From: J095 sp964517605
Lineage (GTDB): Bacteria > Chloroflexota > Anaerolineae > 4572-78 > J111
Length of the DNA stretch: 64,000 bases
Reading direction: 5' to 3'
Assembly: GCA_964517605.1 (NCBI GenBank)
Contig: CAZFCE010000013.1
Coordinates: 80,777-144,776, forward strand
The notes beneath the pieces were generated by a model. The model did not search any database and was not told the origin of the DNA. It saw nothing but the letters and a program-made list of their open reading frames with translations. This document shows, piece after piece, positions 29,027 through 36,092 of this stretch (position 1 is its first letter; the number at the start of each line of letters is the position of its first letter). Made by a program: the position numbers and the translations under genes.

Positions 29027-29075
29027 TGTTTCTTTTTGAAACATTTCAAGATTTAGTTCGTTCCAGTTTGAAACA
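29027..29075 (+). promoter_or_regulatory. Tandem DhaR-type operator sites upstream of dhaK
   Basis: A perfect inverted repeat TGTTTC-TTTTT-GAAACA lies at 29027-29043. A second, imperfect copy, CGTTCC-AGTTT-GAAACA, is at 29059-29075, 32 bp further, about three helical turns. The sites would lie about 92 and 60 bases upstream of the predicted dhaK transcription start, the geometry of class I activation. TGTTTC-N5-GAAACA resembles sites of AcoR/DhaR-like activators. Confidence 0.65.
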
Positions 29076-29090
29076 TTTTTGGGGTTGTGA

Positions 29091-29120
29091 TTGCCGGTTG
29101 CCCGCTTGTTCCCCTACAAT
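29091..29120 (+). promoter_or_regulatory. dhaKLM promoter
   Basis: A -35 TTGCCG (29091-29096) and a -10 TACAAT (29115-29120) are separated by 18 bases. This is a sigma-70 type promoter with a weak -35, consistent with activation by a DhaR lacking GAFTGA. The start should fall near 29127. Confidence 0.65.
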
Positions 29121-29210
29121 AAGGCCAGTTTGATTATTCTCCTGCCGGGAGAAACCGCAAACTCAATTTAATAGGCAAAATTGATCAATCCAATGAAAGG
29201 AAGTTTAGCA

Positions 29211-30281
29211 ATGAAGAAGCTAATCAATGCCGTAGAAAATGTAGTCAAAGAACAACTCCAGGGGATGGCCATTGCCCACCCGGAATTAAAAATTAACATT
29301 GACCCCCATTTTGTAGTGCGGGCCGATGCGCCGGTGGCCGGTAAAGTTGCGCTGGTTTCGGGCGGCGGCAGCGGCCACGAACCGATGCACGGCGGTTTTG
29401 TGGGCATGGGCATGCTCGATGGCGCTTGCCCCGGCGAAGTATTCACCTCGCCCACGCCCGACCAGATGTACGAATGCGCCAAAGCCGTTAACAGCGGCGC
29501 GGGCGTGCTGTTTATTGTAAAAAACTACACCGGCGACGTGCTGAACTTTGAAACCGCCGCCGAAATGGCTCACGCCGACGGCATTAAAGTGCAAAGCATT
29601 CTCATTGATGATGACGTAGCCGTAAAAGACAGCCTCTACACCGCCGGGCGACGCGGCGTTGGCACCACCGTTCTGGCCGAAAAAATCACCGGCGCTGCCG
29701 CCGAAGCCGGCTACTCTCTGGATCAATGCGCCGATTTGTGCCGCAAAGTAAACCAGTACGGCCGCACTATGGGCATGGCGCTCACCTCATGCACCGTGCC
29801 TGCCGCCGGCAAACCCACCTTTGAAATTGGCGACAACGAAATTGAACTGGGCATTGGCATTCACGGCGAACCGGGCATGGAACGCACCAGCATGAAAACG
29901 GTGGACGAAATTGTAGAAATTATGGCCACCAACATCATTGATGATGCCGCATACACCCGCACCGTGCGCGAATGGGACAACGCCGAAGGCGCCTGGGTAG
30001 ACAAAACCTTTACCGATGAACCCTTCAAAGCCGGCGACCAGGTGATCGCTTTTGTGAACAGCATGGGCGGCACCCCGGTTTCCGAACTGTACGCCGCGTA
30101 CCGCAAACTGGCTCAGGTCTGCGAAGCCAAAGGCATTAAAATTGTGCGCAACCTGGTTGGGCCGTACATCACCTCGCTGGAAATGCAAGGCTGCTCCATT
30201 ACCCTGCTCAAAGCCGATGAAGAAATCCTGAAATTCTGGGACGCGCCGGTAAAAACCCCTGGCCTGCGCTGGGGCGCGTAA
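29211..30281 (+). CDS. dhaK: Dihydroxyacetone kinase subunit DhaK
   Basis: DhaK binds dihydroxyacetone (Dha) covalently through a histidine as a hemiaminal. That histidine is visible in GIGIHGEPGMER, and the substrate loop GGGSGHEPMH is intact. From the ATG at 29211, preceded by AAGGAAG, the protein has 356 residues, the same as E. coli DhaK, and aligns along its full length (e.g. KNYTGD, DDDVAVKDSLYTAGRRG). Phosphate comes from ATP bound in DhaL and recharged by DhaM, giving dihydroxyacetone phosphate for glycolysis. It is the first gene of dhaKLM, opposite dhaR. Confidence 0.97.
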   Translation: MKKLINAVENVVKEQLQGMAIAHPELKINIDPHFVVRADAPVAGKVALVSGGGSGHEPMHGGFVGMGMLDGACPGEVFTSPTPDQMYECAKAVNSGAGVLFIVKNYTGDVLNFETAAEMAHADGIKVQSILIDDDVAVKDSLYTAGRRGVGTTVLAEKITGAAAEAGYSLDQCADLCRKVNQYGRTMGMALTSCTVPAAGKPTFEIGDNEIELGIGIHGEPGMERTSMKTVDEIVEIMATNIIDDAAYTRTVREWDNAEGAWVDKTFTDEPFKAGDQVIAFVNSMGGTPVSELYAAYRKLAQVCEAKGIKIVRNLVGPYITSLEMQGCSITLLKADEEILKFWDAPVKTPGLRWGA

Positions 30282-30298
30282 GTTTATCACTTTGGTTG

Positions 30299-30335
30299 GA
30301 GGGTGGTTAGTAATTATGGTATACTAGCCACCCTC
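30299..30335 (+). promoter_or_regulatory. Intercistronic hairpin between dhaK and dhaL
   Basis: GAGGGTGGTTAG (30299-30310) pairs with CTAGCCACCCTC (30324-30335), 12 bp with one G.U and a 13-base loop. No T-run follows. It may stabilise processed dhaK mRNA or tune the subunit ratio. Confidence 0.55.
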
Positions 30336-30364
30336 TGATCCAAACTCTCAAAGAGGAGTCTAAT

Positions 30365-31000
30365 ATGTCTGTTAGCAAACAACACATTGTGCAATGGCTG
30401 GAAAAATTAGCCGTGGTGATGGGCGAAAACAAGGATTACCTCACCCAACTTGATTCGCCGATTGGCGACGCCGACCACGGGATTAATATGAGCCGTGGTT
30501 TTAACAAAGTGCTGGAAAAACTGCCCACCGTGGCCGATAAAGATATTGGCAGCATTTTAAAAACCACCGGCATGACGCTGATTTCCAGCGTGGGCGGGGC
30601 CAGCGGCCCGTTATACGGCACCTTTTTTATGCGCTGCGGGGCCGCCCTCAACGCCAAAGAAGAACTGAACAACGACGATTTATACCTGCTGTTCCAATCC
30701 GGCGTAGACGGTATTCTACAACGGGGCCGGGCCGAACTGGGCGACAAAACCATGTTCGATGCCTGGTCGCCGGCGCTGCAAGCCTTTAAAAGCACCAGCG
30801 AAACCGGCGGCGATGTAATTGCGGCGCTGCAAGCCACCGTAACTGCCGCCGAACAGGGCATGAAAAACACCATTCCGCTGCAAGCCCGCAAAGGCCGGGC
30901 CAGCTACCTGGGCGAACGCAGCATTGGGCACCAGGACCCCGGCGCAACGTCATCGTACTTAATGCTCAAAACCCTGCTCGAAACCGTTACCGCCCGTTAA
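30365..31000 (+). CDS. dhaL: Dihydroxyacetone kinase ADP-binding subunit DhaL
   Basis: DhaL holds ADP as a tightly bound cofactor that is phosphorylated by DhaM and then phosphorylates Dha on DhaK. The Mg/ADP-binding aspartates lie in SPIGDADHGINM, and the C-terminal GRASYLGERSIGHQDPGATS motif is fully conserved. Length is 211 residues versus 210 in E. coli. GGAG sits 9 bases upstream of the ATG. In E. coli DhaL:ADP is also the co-activator of DhaR, so the divergent dhaR gene supports a feedback loop here. Confidence 0.97.
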   Translation: MSVSKQHIVQWLEKLAVVMGENKDYLTQLDSPIGDADHGINMSRGFNKVLEKLPTVADKDIGSILKTTGMTLISSVGGASGPLYGTFFMRCGAALNAKEELNNDDLYLLFQSGVDGILQRGRAELGDKTMFDAWSPALQAFKSTSETGGDVIAALQATVTAAEQGMKNTIPLQARKGRASYLGERSIGHQDPGATSSYLMLKTLLETVTAR

Positions 31001-31059
31001 ATTCGCAACCAACCTGCCTCGCCGTTTGTAACCGGCGAAGGTTTTAAAGGATTTCAATC

Positions 31060-33540
31060 ATGGTGAGTATCGTCATTGTTTCTCACAGCGCCAAACTGGC
31101 CGAAGGCGTGCTGGAACTGGCCAACCAAATGGTGCAAGGCCAGGTGGCGCTGGCTGCCGCCGGCGGCATTGATGACCCCGAACACCCCATTGGCACCGAC
31201 GCCACCAAAGTGTACGAAGCCATCGAAGCGGTGTACAGCCCCGATGGCGTGCTGGTGCTGATGGATTTGGGCAGCGCCCTGCTCAGCGCCGAAATGGCGC
31301 TGGAGTTTTTAACCCCGGAACAGCAAGCCAATGTAAAACTGTGCGCCGCCCCGCTGGTAGAAGGCACTATGGCGGCGGCAGTGCAGGCTTTAACCGGGGC
31401 CACGCTGGAACAGGCACTGGCCGAAGCAATGGGCGCGCTGGCGGTAAAAATCAGTCAGTTAGGGCTGGCCGATGACACCCAGCCCCCGGTTGCCGTCGCG
31501 CCGGTGCAAGCTCCAGCCGAAACGCAAGAAATTCGATTAACTGTGCATAATCCCATGGGGCTGCACGCCCGGCCCGCCGCCAACTTTGTAAAAACGGCCA
31601 GCCGGTTTCAAGCCGATATTTGGGTGCGCAAAGATCAAAAATCGGCCAATGCCAAAAGCATTAACCAGGTAGCCACATTGGGCGTGCGCCAAAACCAGGA
31701 AATTGTGATTGCTGCCGCCGGCCCCGATGCCGTCGCCGCGTTAGCCGCCCTTGAAGCGTTGGCCGCCGAAAATTTTGGCGAATCCGACTCGGCGGCGCAG
31801 CTACCGTTGCCAACGGTAGCCGTGACGGCTGCCGTTGAAGGCGAACTGGTGGGCATTCCGGCTTCGCCCGGCGTGGCCATCGGCCCGGTGTTCCAGTACC
31901 GGCCCCGCCTGCCCGAAGTGATTACCCGCCCCGTTACCGATGTCGCCGCCGAATGGTCGCGCCTGCAAGTGGCCATTGCCGCCGCGCTGCACGATATCGA
32001 GGGCTTGCAGGCCACCGCCACCCGCCAGGTGGGAGCCGGTGAAGCCGCCATTTTTGGCGTGCACCACATGTTTTTGCAAGACCCCGCCCTGCAAGACAGC
32101 GCCCAAAGCTGCCTGCACCAGCGCCAAATCAACGCCGAAGCCGCCTGGCAGCAAGCCATCGAAGCGATGGCCGACCAGTACCGCGCTCTGGATGATGATT
32201 ACCTGCGGGCGCGGGTGGCCGATGTGCTGGATGTGGGCCAGCGGGTGCTGCGCCACCTGCTGGGCGTAACCCAGCCGGAACTCAACTTTAGCCAGCCGGT
32301 AATCCTGCTGGCCCGCGATTTGACCCCCTCGGACACCGCCCGGCTTGACCCGGCTAACGTGCTGGGCATCTGCGTGCAAACCGGCGGAGCTACCTCGCAC
32401 AGCGCCATTCTGGCGCGGGCGTTGGGTATTCCGGCCATTGTGGGACTAAACGACCACCTTGAACACATTGAGGATGGCCAAAACATCGCTCTGGATGGCG
32501 CAACCGGGCAACTGTGGCCGCAGCCAACTCCGGCGCAACTGGCCAGCCTTGAAAGCAAACGCAGCGCGTGGCAGCAAAAACAGCAAGAATCCAAGCACGC
32601 CGGGCAACAGCCGGCCATCACCCTGGATGGACAAGCCATCGAAGTGGTGGCCAACATTGGCGGCCCGCGCGACGCCACTCTGTCGCTGGAATACGGAGCC
32701 GAAGGCGTGGGGCTGTTCCGCACCGAGTTTCTGTTTTTTGACCGCGACAGCGCCCCCACCGAAGCAGAACAACTGGCCGCCTACCAGCAGGTAGCGGCGG
32801 CTATGGAACAACGGCCCGTTGTTATCCGCACTCTGGATGTGGGCGGCGACAAACCCCTGCCCTATCTTAAAGTTGAGGCCGAAGAAAACCCGTTTTTGGG
32901 CTGGCGCGGCATCCGTTTTTGCCTGAGCCAACCCGATTTGTTCAAAACCCAACTGCGAGCCATTTTACGGGCCAGCGCCGGCCACAATTTTAAGCTGATG
33001 TTCCCCATGATTGGCACACTGGCCGAACTACGCGCCGCCAAGCAACTGCTGGCCGAAGTTCAGGCCGAACTGAGAGCGGCCAACCTGAGTTTTGATGAAG
33101 CCATGCAGGTGGGGATTATGATCGAAGTGCCATCGGCGGTGGCTGTGGCCGACCAACTGGCCGCCGAAGCCGATTTTTTTAGCATTGGCAGCAACGATTT
33201 AACCCAATACGTCATGGCCGCCGACCGGGGCAACAGCAAAGTAGCCAATCTGGTTAACGCGCTGCAACCCGCCGTGCTGCGAATGGTGCAGCAAACGGCG
33301 CAGGCCGCTCGCGCCGCCGGTATTTGGGTGGGCATGTGCGGCGAGTTGGCCGGCAACGCCCTGGCTGCGCCGGTGCTGATTGGCCTGGGGCTGGATGAAC
33401 TGAGCATGAGCGCCACCAGCATTCCGGCGGTCAAATCGGCCATCCGCAAGCTGACCATAGAGCAGGCCCGGCAAATTGCTCAACACGCGCTGGCGCAAGA
33501 TAGCGCCGAAGCCGTGCGGCAATACCTGGAAACGCAGTAG
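31060..33540 (+). CDS. dhaM: DhaM: fused EIIA(Dha)-HPr-complete enzyme I phosphotransferase
   Basis: One 826-residue protein carries three PTS modules: EIIA-Dha with active His9 (IVSHSAKLAEG), HPr with His169 (GLHARPA) and enzyme I with His447 (GGATSHSAI). Unlike E. coli DhaM (about 472 residues, truncated EI), this EI also has the complete C-terminal PEP-binding barrel: GLFRTEFLFF, IMIEVPSA, SIGSNDLTQY and a catalytic Cys760 in GMCGE. It should pass phosphate from PEP to DhaL:ADP without separate EI or HPr proteins. It is the last gene of the operon, ended by a strong terminator. Confidence 0.95.
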   Translation: MVSIVIVSHSAKLAEGVLELANQMVQGQVALAAAGGIDDPEHPIGTDATKVYEAIEAVYSPDGVLVLMDLGSALLSAEMALEFLTPEQQANVKLCAAPLVEGTMAAAVQALTGATLEQALAEAMGALAVKISQLGLADDTQPPVAVAPVQAPAETQEIRLTVHNPMGLHARPAANFVKTASRFQADIWVRKDQKSANAKSINQVATLGVRQNQEIVIAAAGPDAVAALAALEALAAENFGESDSAAQLPLPTVAVTAAVEGELVGIPASPGVAIGPVFQYRPRLPEVITRPVTDVAAEWSRLQVAIAAALHDIEGLQATATRQVGAGEAAIFGVHHMFLQDPALQDSAQSCLHQRQINAEAAWQQAIEAMADQYRALDDDYLRARVADVLDVGQRVLRHLLGVTQPELNFSQPVILLARDLTPSDTARLDPANVLGICVQTGGATSHSAILARALGIPAIVGLNDHLEHIEDGQNIALDGATGQLWPQPTPAQLASLESKRSAWQQKQQESKHAGQQPAITLDGQAIEVVANIGGPRDATLSLEYGAEGVGLFRTEFLFFDRDSAPTEAEQLAAYQQVAAAMEQRPVVIRTLDVGGDKPLPYLKVEAEENPFLGWRGIRFCLSQPDLFKTQLRAILRASAGHNFKLMFPMIGTLAELRAAKQLLAEVQAELRAANLSFDEAMQVGIMIEVPSAVAVADQLAAEADFFSIGSNDLTQYVMAADRGNSKVANLVNALQPAVLRMVQQTAQAARAAGIWVGMCGELAGNALAAPVLIGLGLDELSMSATSIPAVKSAIRKLTIEQARQIAQHALAQDSAEAVRQYLETQ

Positions 33541-33570
33541 TAGTAGATACTCCACAATCTACTTCCAATA

Positions 33571-33610
33571 AAAAAGGCCGTCGCTCCAACAACAGGGCGA
33601 CGGCCTTTTT
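33571..33610. terminator. Bidirectional terminator between dhaM and the aldolase gene
   Basis: AAAAAGGCCGTCGC (33571-33584) pairs with GCGACGGCCTTTTT (33597-33610), a 14-bp stem with a 12-base loop, A-run on the left and T-run on the right. It serves both convergent transcription units. Confidence 0.9.
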
Positions 33611-33634
33611 TATCTGCCGTAAAAACGGGCGCGG

Positions 33635-34921
33635 TTACTTGCCAAAAAACTTCTCGTTGAGGTCTTTAATTTCGGCCTCGCCAATGGGCACCAGCTCGCC
33701 AATGTTCCGGGTGTTAATCAGCGAAAAGGCGGTAAAATCGGCCACTTCCAGCCGGTCAAACGCCTGGTGAATCGAGCCGCCCACCGCCAGCACGGTATCG
33801 TTTTCAATTAAAATTACCGGCGCGGTGGCCGAAATGGTCGCCGAAACCTGCTCCGGGGCCACATGCGGCAAACCATACGGCAAACGCGGCACGTCGCGCA
33901 GCACAATGTAGCTTTCCGGGATGGTTTTGGTATCAAAGAAAACATCGGTCACGGCGTAGGCCATCGCGTTGGGCGCCTGGGCGGTGATAATGCAATGCAC
34001 CTCCGGGTGATCGGCGTAGATGGTTTGGTGCAGCCGCGTCGCCCGGCTGGGCAACTTGCCGGCTTCGGCCTGGCCGTTTTGCACCAGCACCACGTCCTCA
34101 ATTTCCAGATACTTGCGGTCAATCCCGTAGGGCGTAATCAAAAAGCTGTCGCCGGCGGTGCGGGCCGAAACCGTGCCTTCGGTGCTGGTCATTAACCGCT
34201 GGTCATAAGCGCGATGCACCATGCGGCAAATGGCCTCGCGCAGTTCGCGCTCGTGGCTGCTGTGCCGGGCCGGTTCAAAGGGCGGCAGCCCCACCTTGCG
34301 GGATTCAAACTGGGCAATTTGCTCTTTGGTTAGCACTTTCACCGGCCCCAACCCGGTGGCGTGGATTTCTGTGCGGGCGCAAAAGTCCAGCGTTTCCAGC
34401 CGTTGAAAAGCGGTGAGCAAATCCGGGCCGGCGGTCACAATACCGTGGTTTTCCAGCAGCACGGTATCAAAGCCCTGAGCAAAAGCCTCGGCAATGTTTT
34501 CGCCCAGTTGCCAGCTACCGGGCAGGGCGTAGGGCGCGTAGCCCACCTGCCCGCACACGTGGTGCGCCTGCGGAATAATCCGGGTTTGGGGAATTTTGCG
34601 CACAATGCTAAACGTGGTCAGCGCCGGCGCGTGAGCGTGCACAATGGCGCGCACGTCGGGCCGTTTTTGGTAGATGGTCTGGTGAAACGGGTATTCACTC
34701 GATGGTTTGTGCGGCCCCTCAATGGTGTTATCCGGTTTTACGCACATAATATCGCGGGGTTTCAGGTTGCCTTTATCCACCGCCGAAGGCGTAATCCACA
34801 AATCGCCGTTATCATCCAAAATGGACAGGTTGCCGCCGGAGGTGGTAGTTAACCCGTAGCGGTAAATCCGGTCCATAATTTGCACAAGCTGCTCGCGGGG
34901 ATGCAATAAATCAAATTTCAT
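33635..34921 (-). CDS. Tandem class II aldolase/adducin-family protein
   Basis: Two class II aldolase (FucA/RhaD/AraD-like) domains are fused in 428 residues. The first (1-~205) has the zinc ligands in IVHAHAPAL and the later LLENHGIV, with TSGGNLS as the phosphate-binding loop. The second (~225-425) keeps the fold (TSTEGTVSAR, VILIENDTVL) but the HAH motif is TAQAPN, so it has probably lost metal and activity. Such aldolases split sugar 1-phosphates to DHAP plus an aldehyde, which would fit a dihydroxyacetone locus. The substrate is not certain. AAGGAT precedes the ATG; it follows the GlcG-like gene by 24 bases. Confidence 0.83.
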   Translation of the reverse strand: MKFDLLHPREQLVQIMDRIYRYGLTTTSGGNLSILDDNGDLWITPSAVDKGNLKPRDIMCVKPDNTIEGPHKPSSEYPFHQTIYQKRPDVRAIVHAHAPALTTFSIVRKIPQTRIIPQAHHVCGQVGYAPYALPGSWQLGENIAEAFAQGFDTVLLENHGIVTAGPDLLTAFQRLETLDFCARTEIHATGLGPVKVLTKEQIAQFESRKVGLPPFEPARHSSHERELREAICRMVHRAYDQRLMTSTEGTVSARTAGDSFLITPYGIDRKYLEIEDVVLVQNGQAEAGKLPSRATRLHQTIYADHPEVHCIITAQAPNAMAYAVTDVFFDTKTIPESYIVLRDVPRLPYGLPHVAPEQVSATISATAPVILIENDTVLAVGGSIHQAFDRLEVADFTAFSLINTRNIGELVPIGEAEIKDLNEKFFGK

Positions 34922-34945
34922 AATGATGGTATCCTTTTGGATTTG

Positions 34946-35353
34946 CTACTTTATAATAGCCGCGCCCAGCCGGGCCAGCACCATATCTTCGGCTTCGGGC
35001 AGGCCGCTGACACCCACCGCGCCCACTACCTGTCCCTGGTAAAGAATGGGCACGCCGCCGCCCCAACTGGGGTAGCGCAGCTCGCCAAAGTTGGTCATAG
35101 GAAAGCCATCATTTTTAGAGGATTCGCCAATCGCCTTTGACTCCTTCTGTTCGCGGGCGGCGGCGTAGGCTTTGTTCATGGCAATGGTAATTGAGGGCAG
35201 CCGGCAGCCATCGGTGCGGAGAAAAGCCAGCAGTTCGCCGTGGCTATCCACCACAGCCACCGCCGCGCCTTTGTTTTCCTTTTCCAGTTCAACGCGGATG
35301 GCGTTCAGCACATTCAACGCATCGGTGTGAGATAAATTATAATTCTGGTACAT
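34946..35353 (-). CDS. GlcG/HbpS-like (DUF336) protein
   Basis: A small cytoplasmic protein of 135 residues of the GlcG/HbpS/DUF336 family: AAVAVVDSHGELLAFLRTDG, MNKAYAAA and the C-terminal GAVGVSGLPEAEDMVLA. Family members often sit in glycolate, diol or dihydroxyacetone gene clusters; some bind heme, but the general function is unclear. It is the first gene of a two-gene operon with the aldolase and has GAAAGGAT just upstream of the ATG. No signal peptide is seen. I infer an accessory role in the Dha/aldolase pathway. Confidence 0.85.
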   Translation of the reverse strand: MYQNYNLSHTDALNVLNAIRVELEKENKGAAVAVVDSHGELLAFLRTDGCRLPSITIAMNKAYAAAREQKESKAIGESSKNDGFPMTNFGELRYPSWGGGVPILYQGQVVGAVGVSGLPEAEDMVLARLGAAIIK

Positions 35354-35433
35354 TTTTTATCCTTTCCATAAATCGAAATCGGCTAACAGGCCGCGTAAAA
35401 ACATCGGCCAGAAATAACAACGCGATACTTTAA

Positions 35434-35461
35434 ATTATATGCACAAATACCGGGGCGGCAA
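35434..35461 (-). promoter_or_regulatory. Promoter of the GlcG-aldolase operon
   Basis: On the minus strand a TTGCCG -35 (35461-35456) and a perfect TATAAT -10 (35439-35434) are spaced 16 bases. Start near 35427, leader about 75 bases. The same TTGCCG -35 appears at dhaK and the hybrid kinase. Confidence 0.65.
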
Positions 35462-35489
35462 TTGCGCCCACCGCCTTGCCCATCAGCCG

Positions 35490-36092
35490 TCAGGCGGTTT
35501 CCAACTCGGATTTAACGTATTTTTCAAAGCAATCCGGGCAAATCCCGTGGCTGAACATGGCCTCGGAGTGTTCGGTGATGTAAATCTCAAATTGCTGCCA
35601 GTAATCCTGGTCGTTGCGGATTTTTTTGCAGTAGGAGCAAATGGGCAAAATCCCTTCCAACTGTTTTACTTTGGCCAGCGCCGCTTCAAGAGCCGTCACC
35701 CGGTCGGCCAGTTCGGCTTGCAGGCTGATTATCCTGGCCCCCACCTGCACCCGCGCTTGCAGTTCTTCGCTTTCAAAGGGCTTGGTAATGTAATCATCGG
35801 CTCCGGCATGCAACCCGGCAATGATGTCGGTCTGGTTATCGCGGGTGGTGAGCAAAATAACGTACATGGCCTTGAGCCTGGCCGATGCGCGGATGCTGCG
35901 GCAAATGTCTATGCCGTCAATGCCGGGCATCATCCAATCGAGGATGGCCAGCGGCGGGGCGTTTTCCTGTTGAAGCGACTGCCAGGCATCAACGCCGTTA
36001 TCGGTTTCAATCACATCGTACCCCCACTGCCGCAATTTTACCTGCAACAAATGGCGCGAAACAAGGTCATCTTCGGCAATTAAAATTTTCAT
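35490..36092 (-). CDS. Response regulator with C-terminal Cys-knuckle output module
   Basis: A REC domain occupies residues 1-~120 with the acidic pocket (AEDD), phospho-acceptor Asp52 (ILDWMMPG) and the later Thr and Lys (LLTTRDN, TKPF). A short coiled coil (~125-147) leads to a small module with PICSYCKKIR and HGICPDC, two CxxC pairs that could bind zinc. This REC-coiled coil-Cys module is a recognisable architecture without a known output. The ATG overlaps the TAA of the hybrid kinase by one base, so the two are translationally coupled and likely partners. Confidence 0.88.
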   Translation of the reverse strand: MKILIAEDDLVSRHLLQVKLRQWGYDVIETDNGVDAWQSLQQENAPPLAILDWMMPGIDGIDICRSIRASARLKAMYVILLTTRDNQTDIIAGLHAGADDYITKPFESEELQARVQVGARIISLQAELADRVTALEAALAKVKQLEGILPICSYCKKIRNDQDYWQQFEIYITEHSEAMFSHGICPDCFEKYVKSELETA

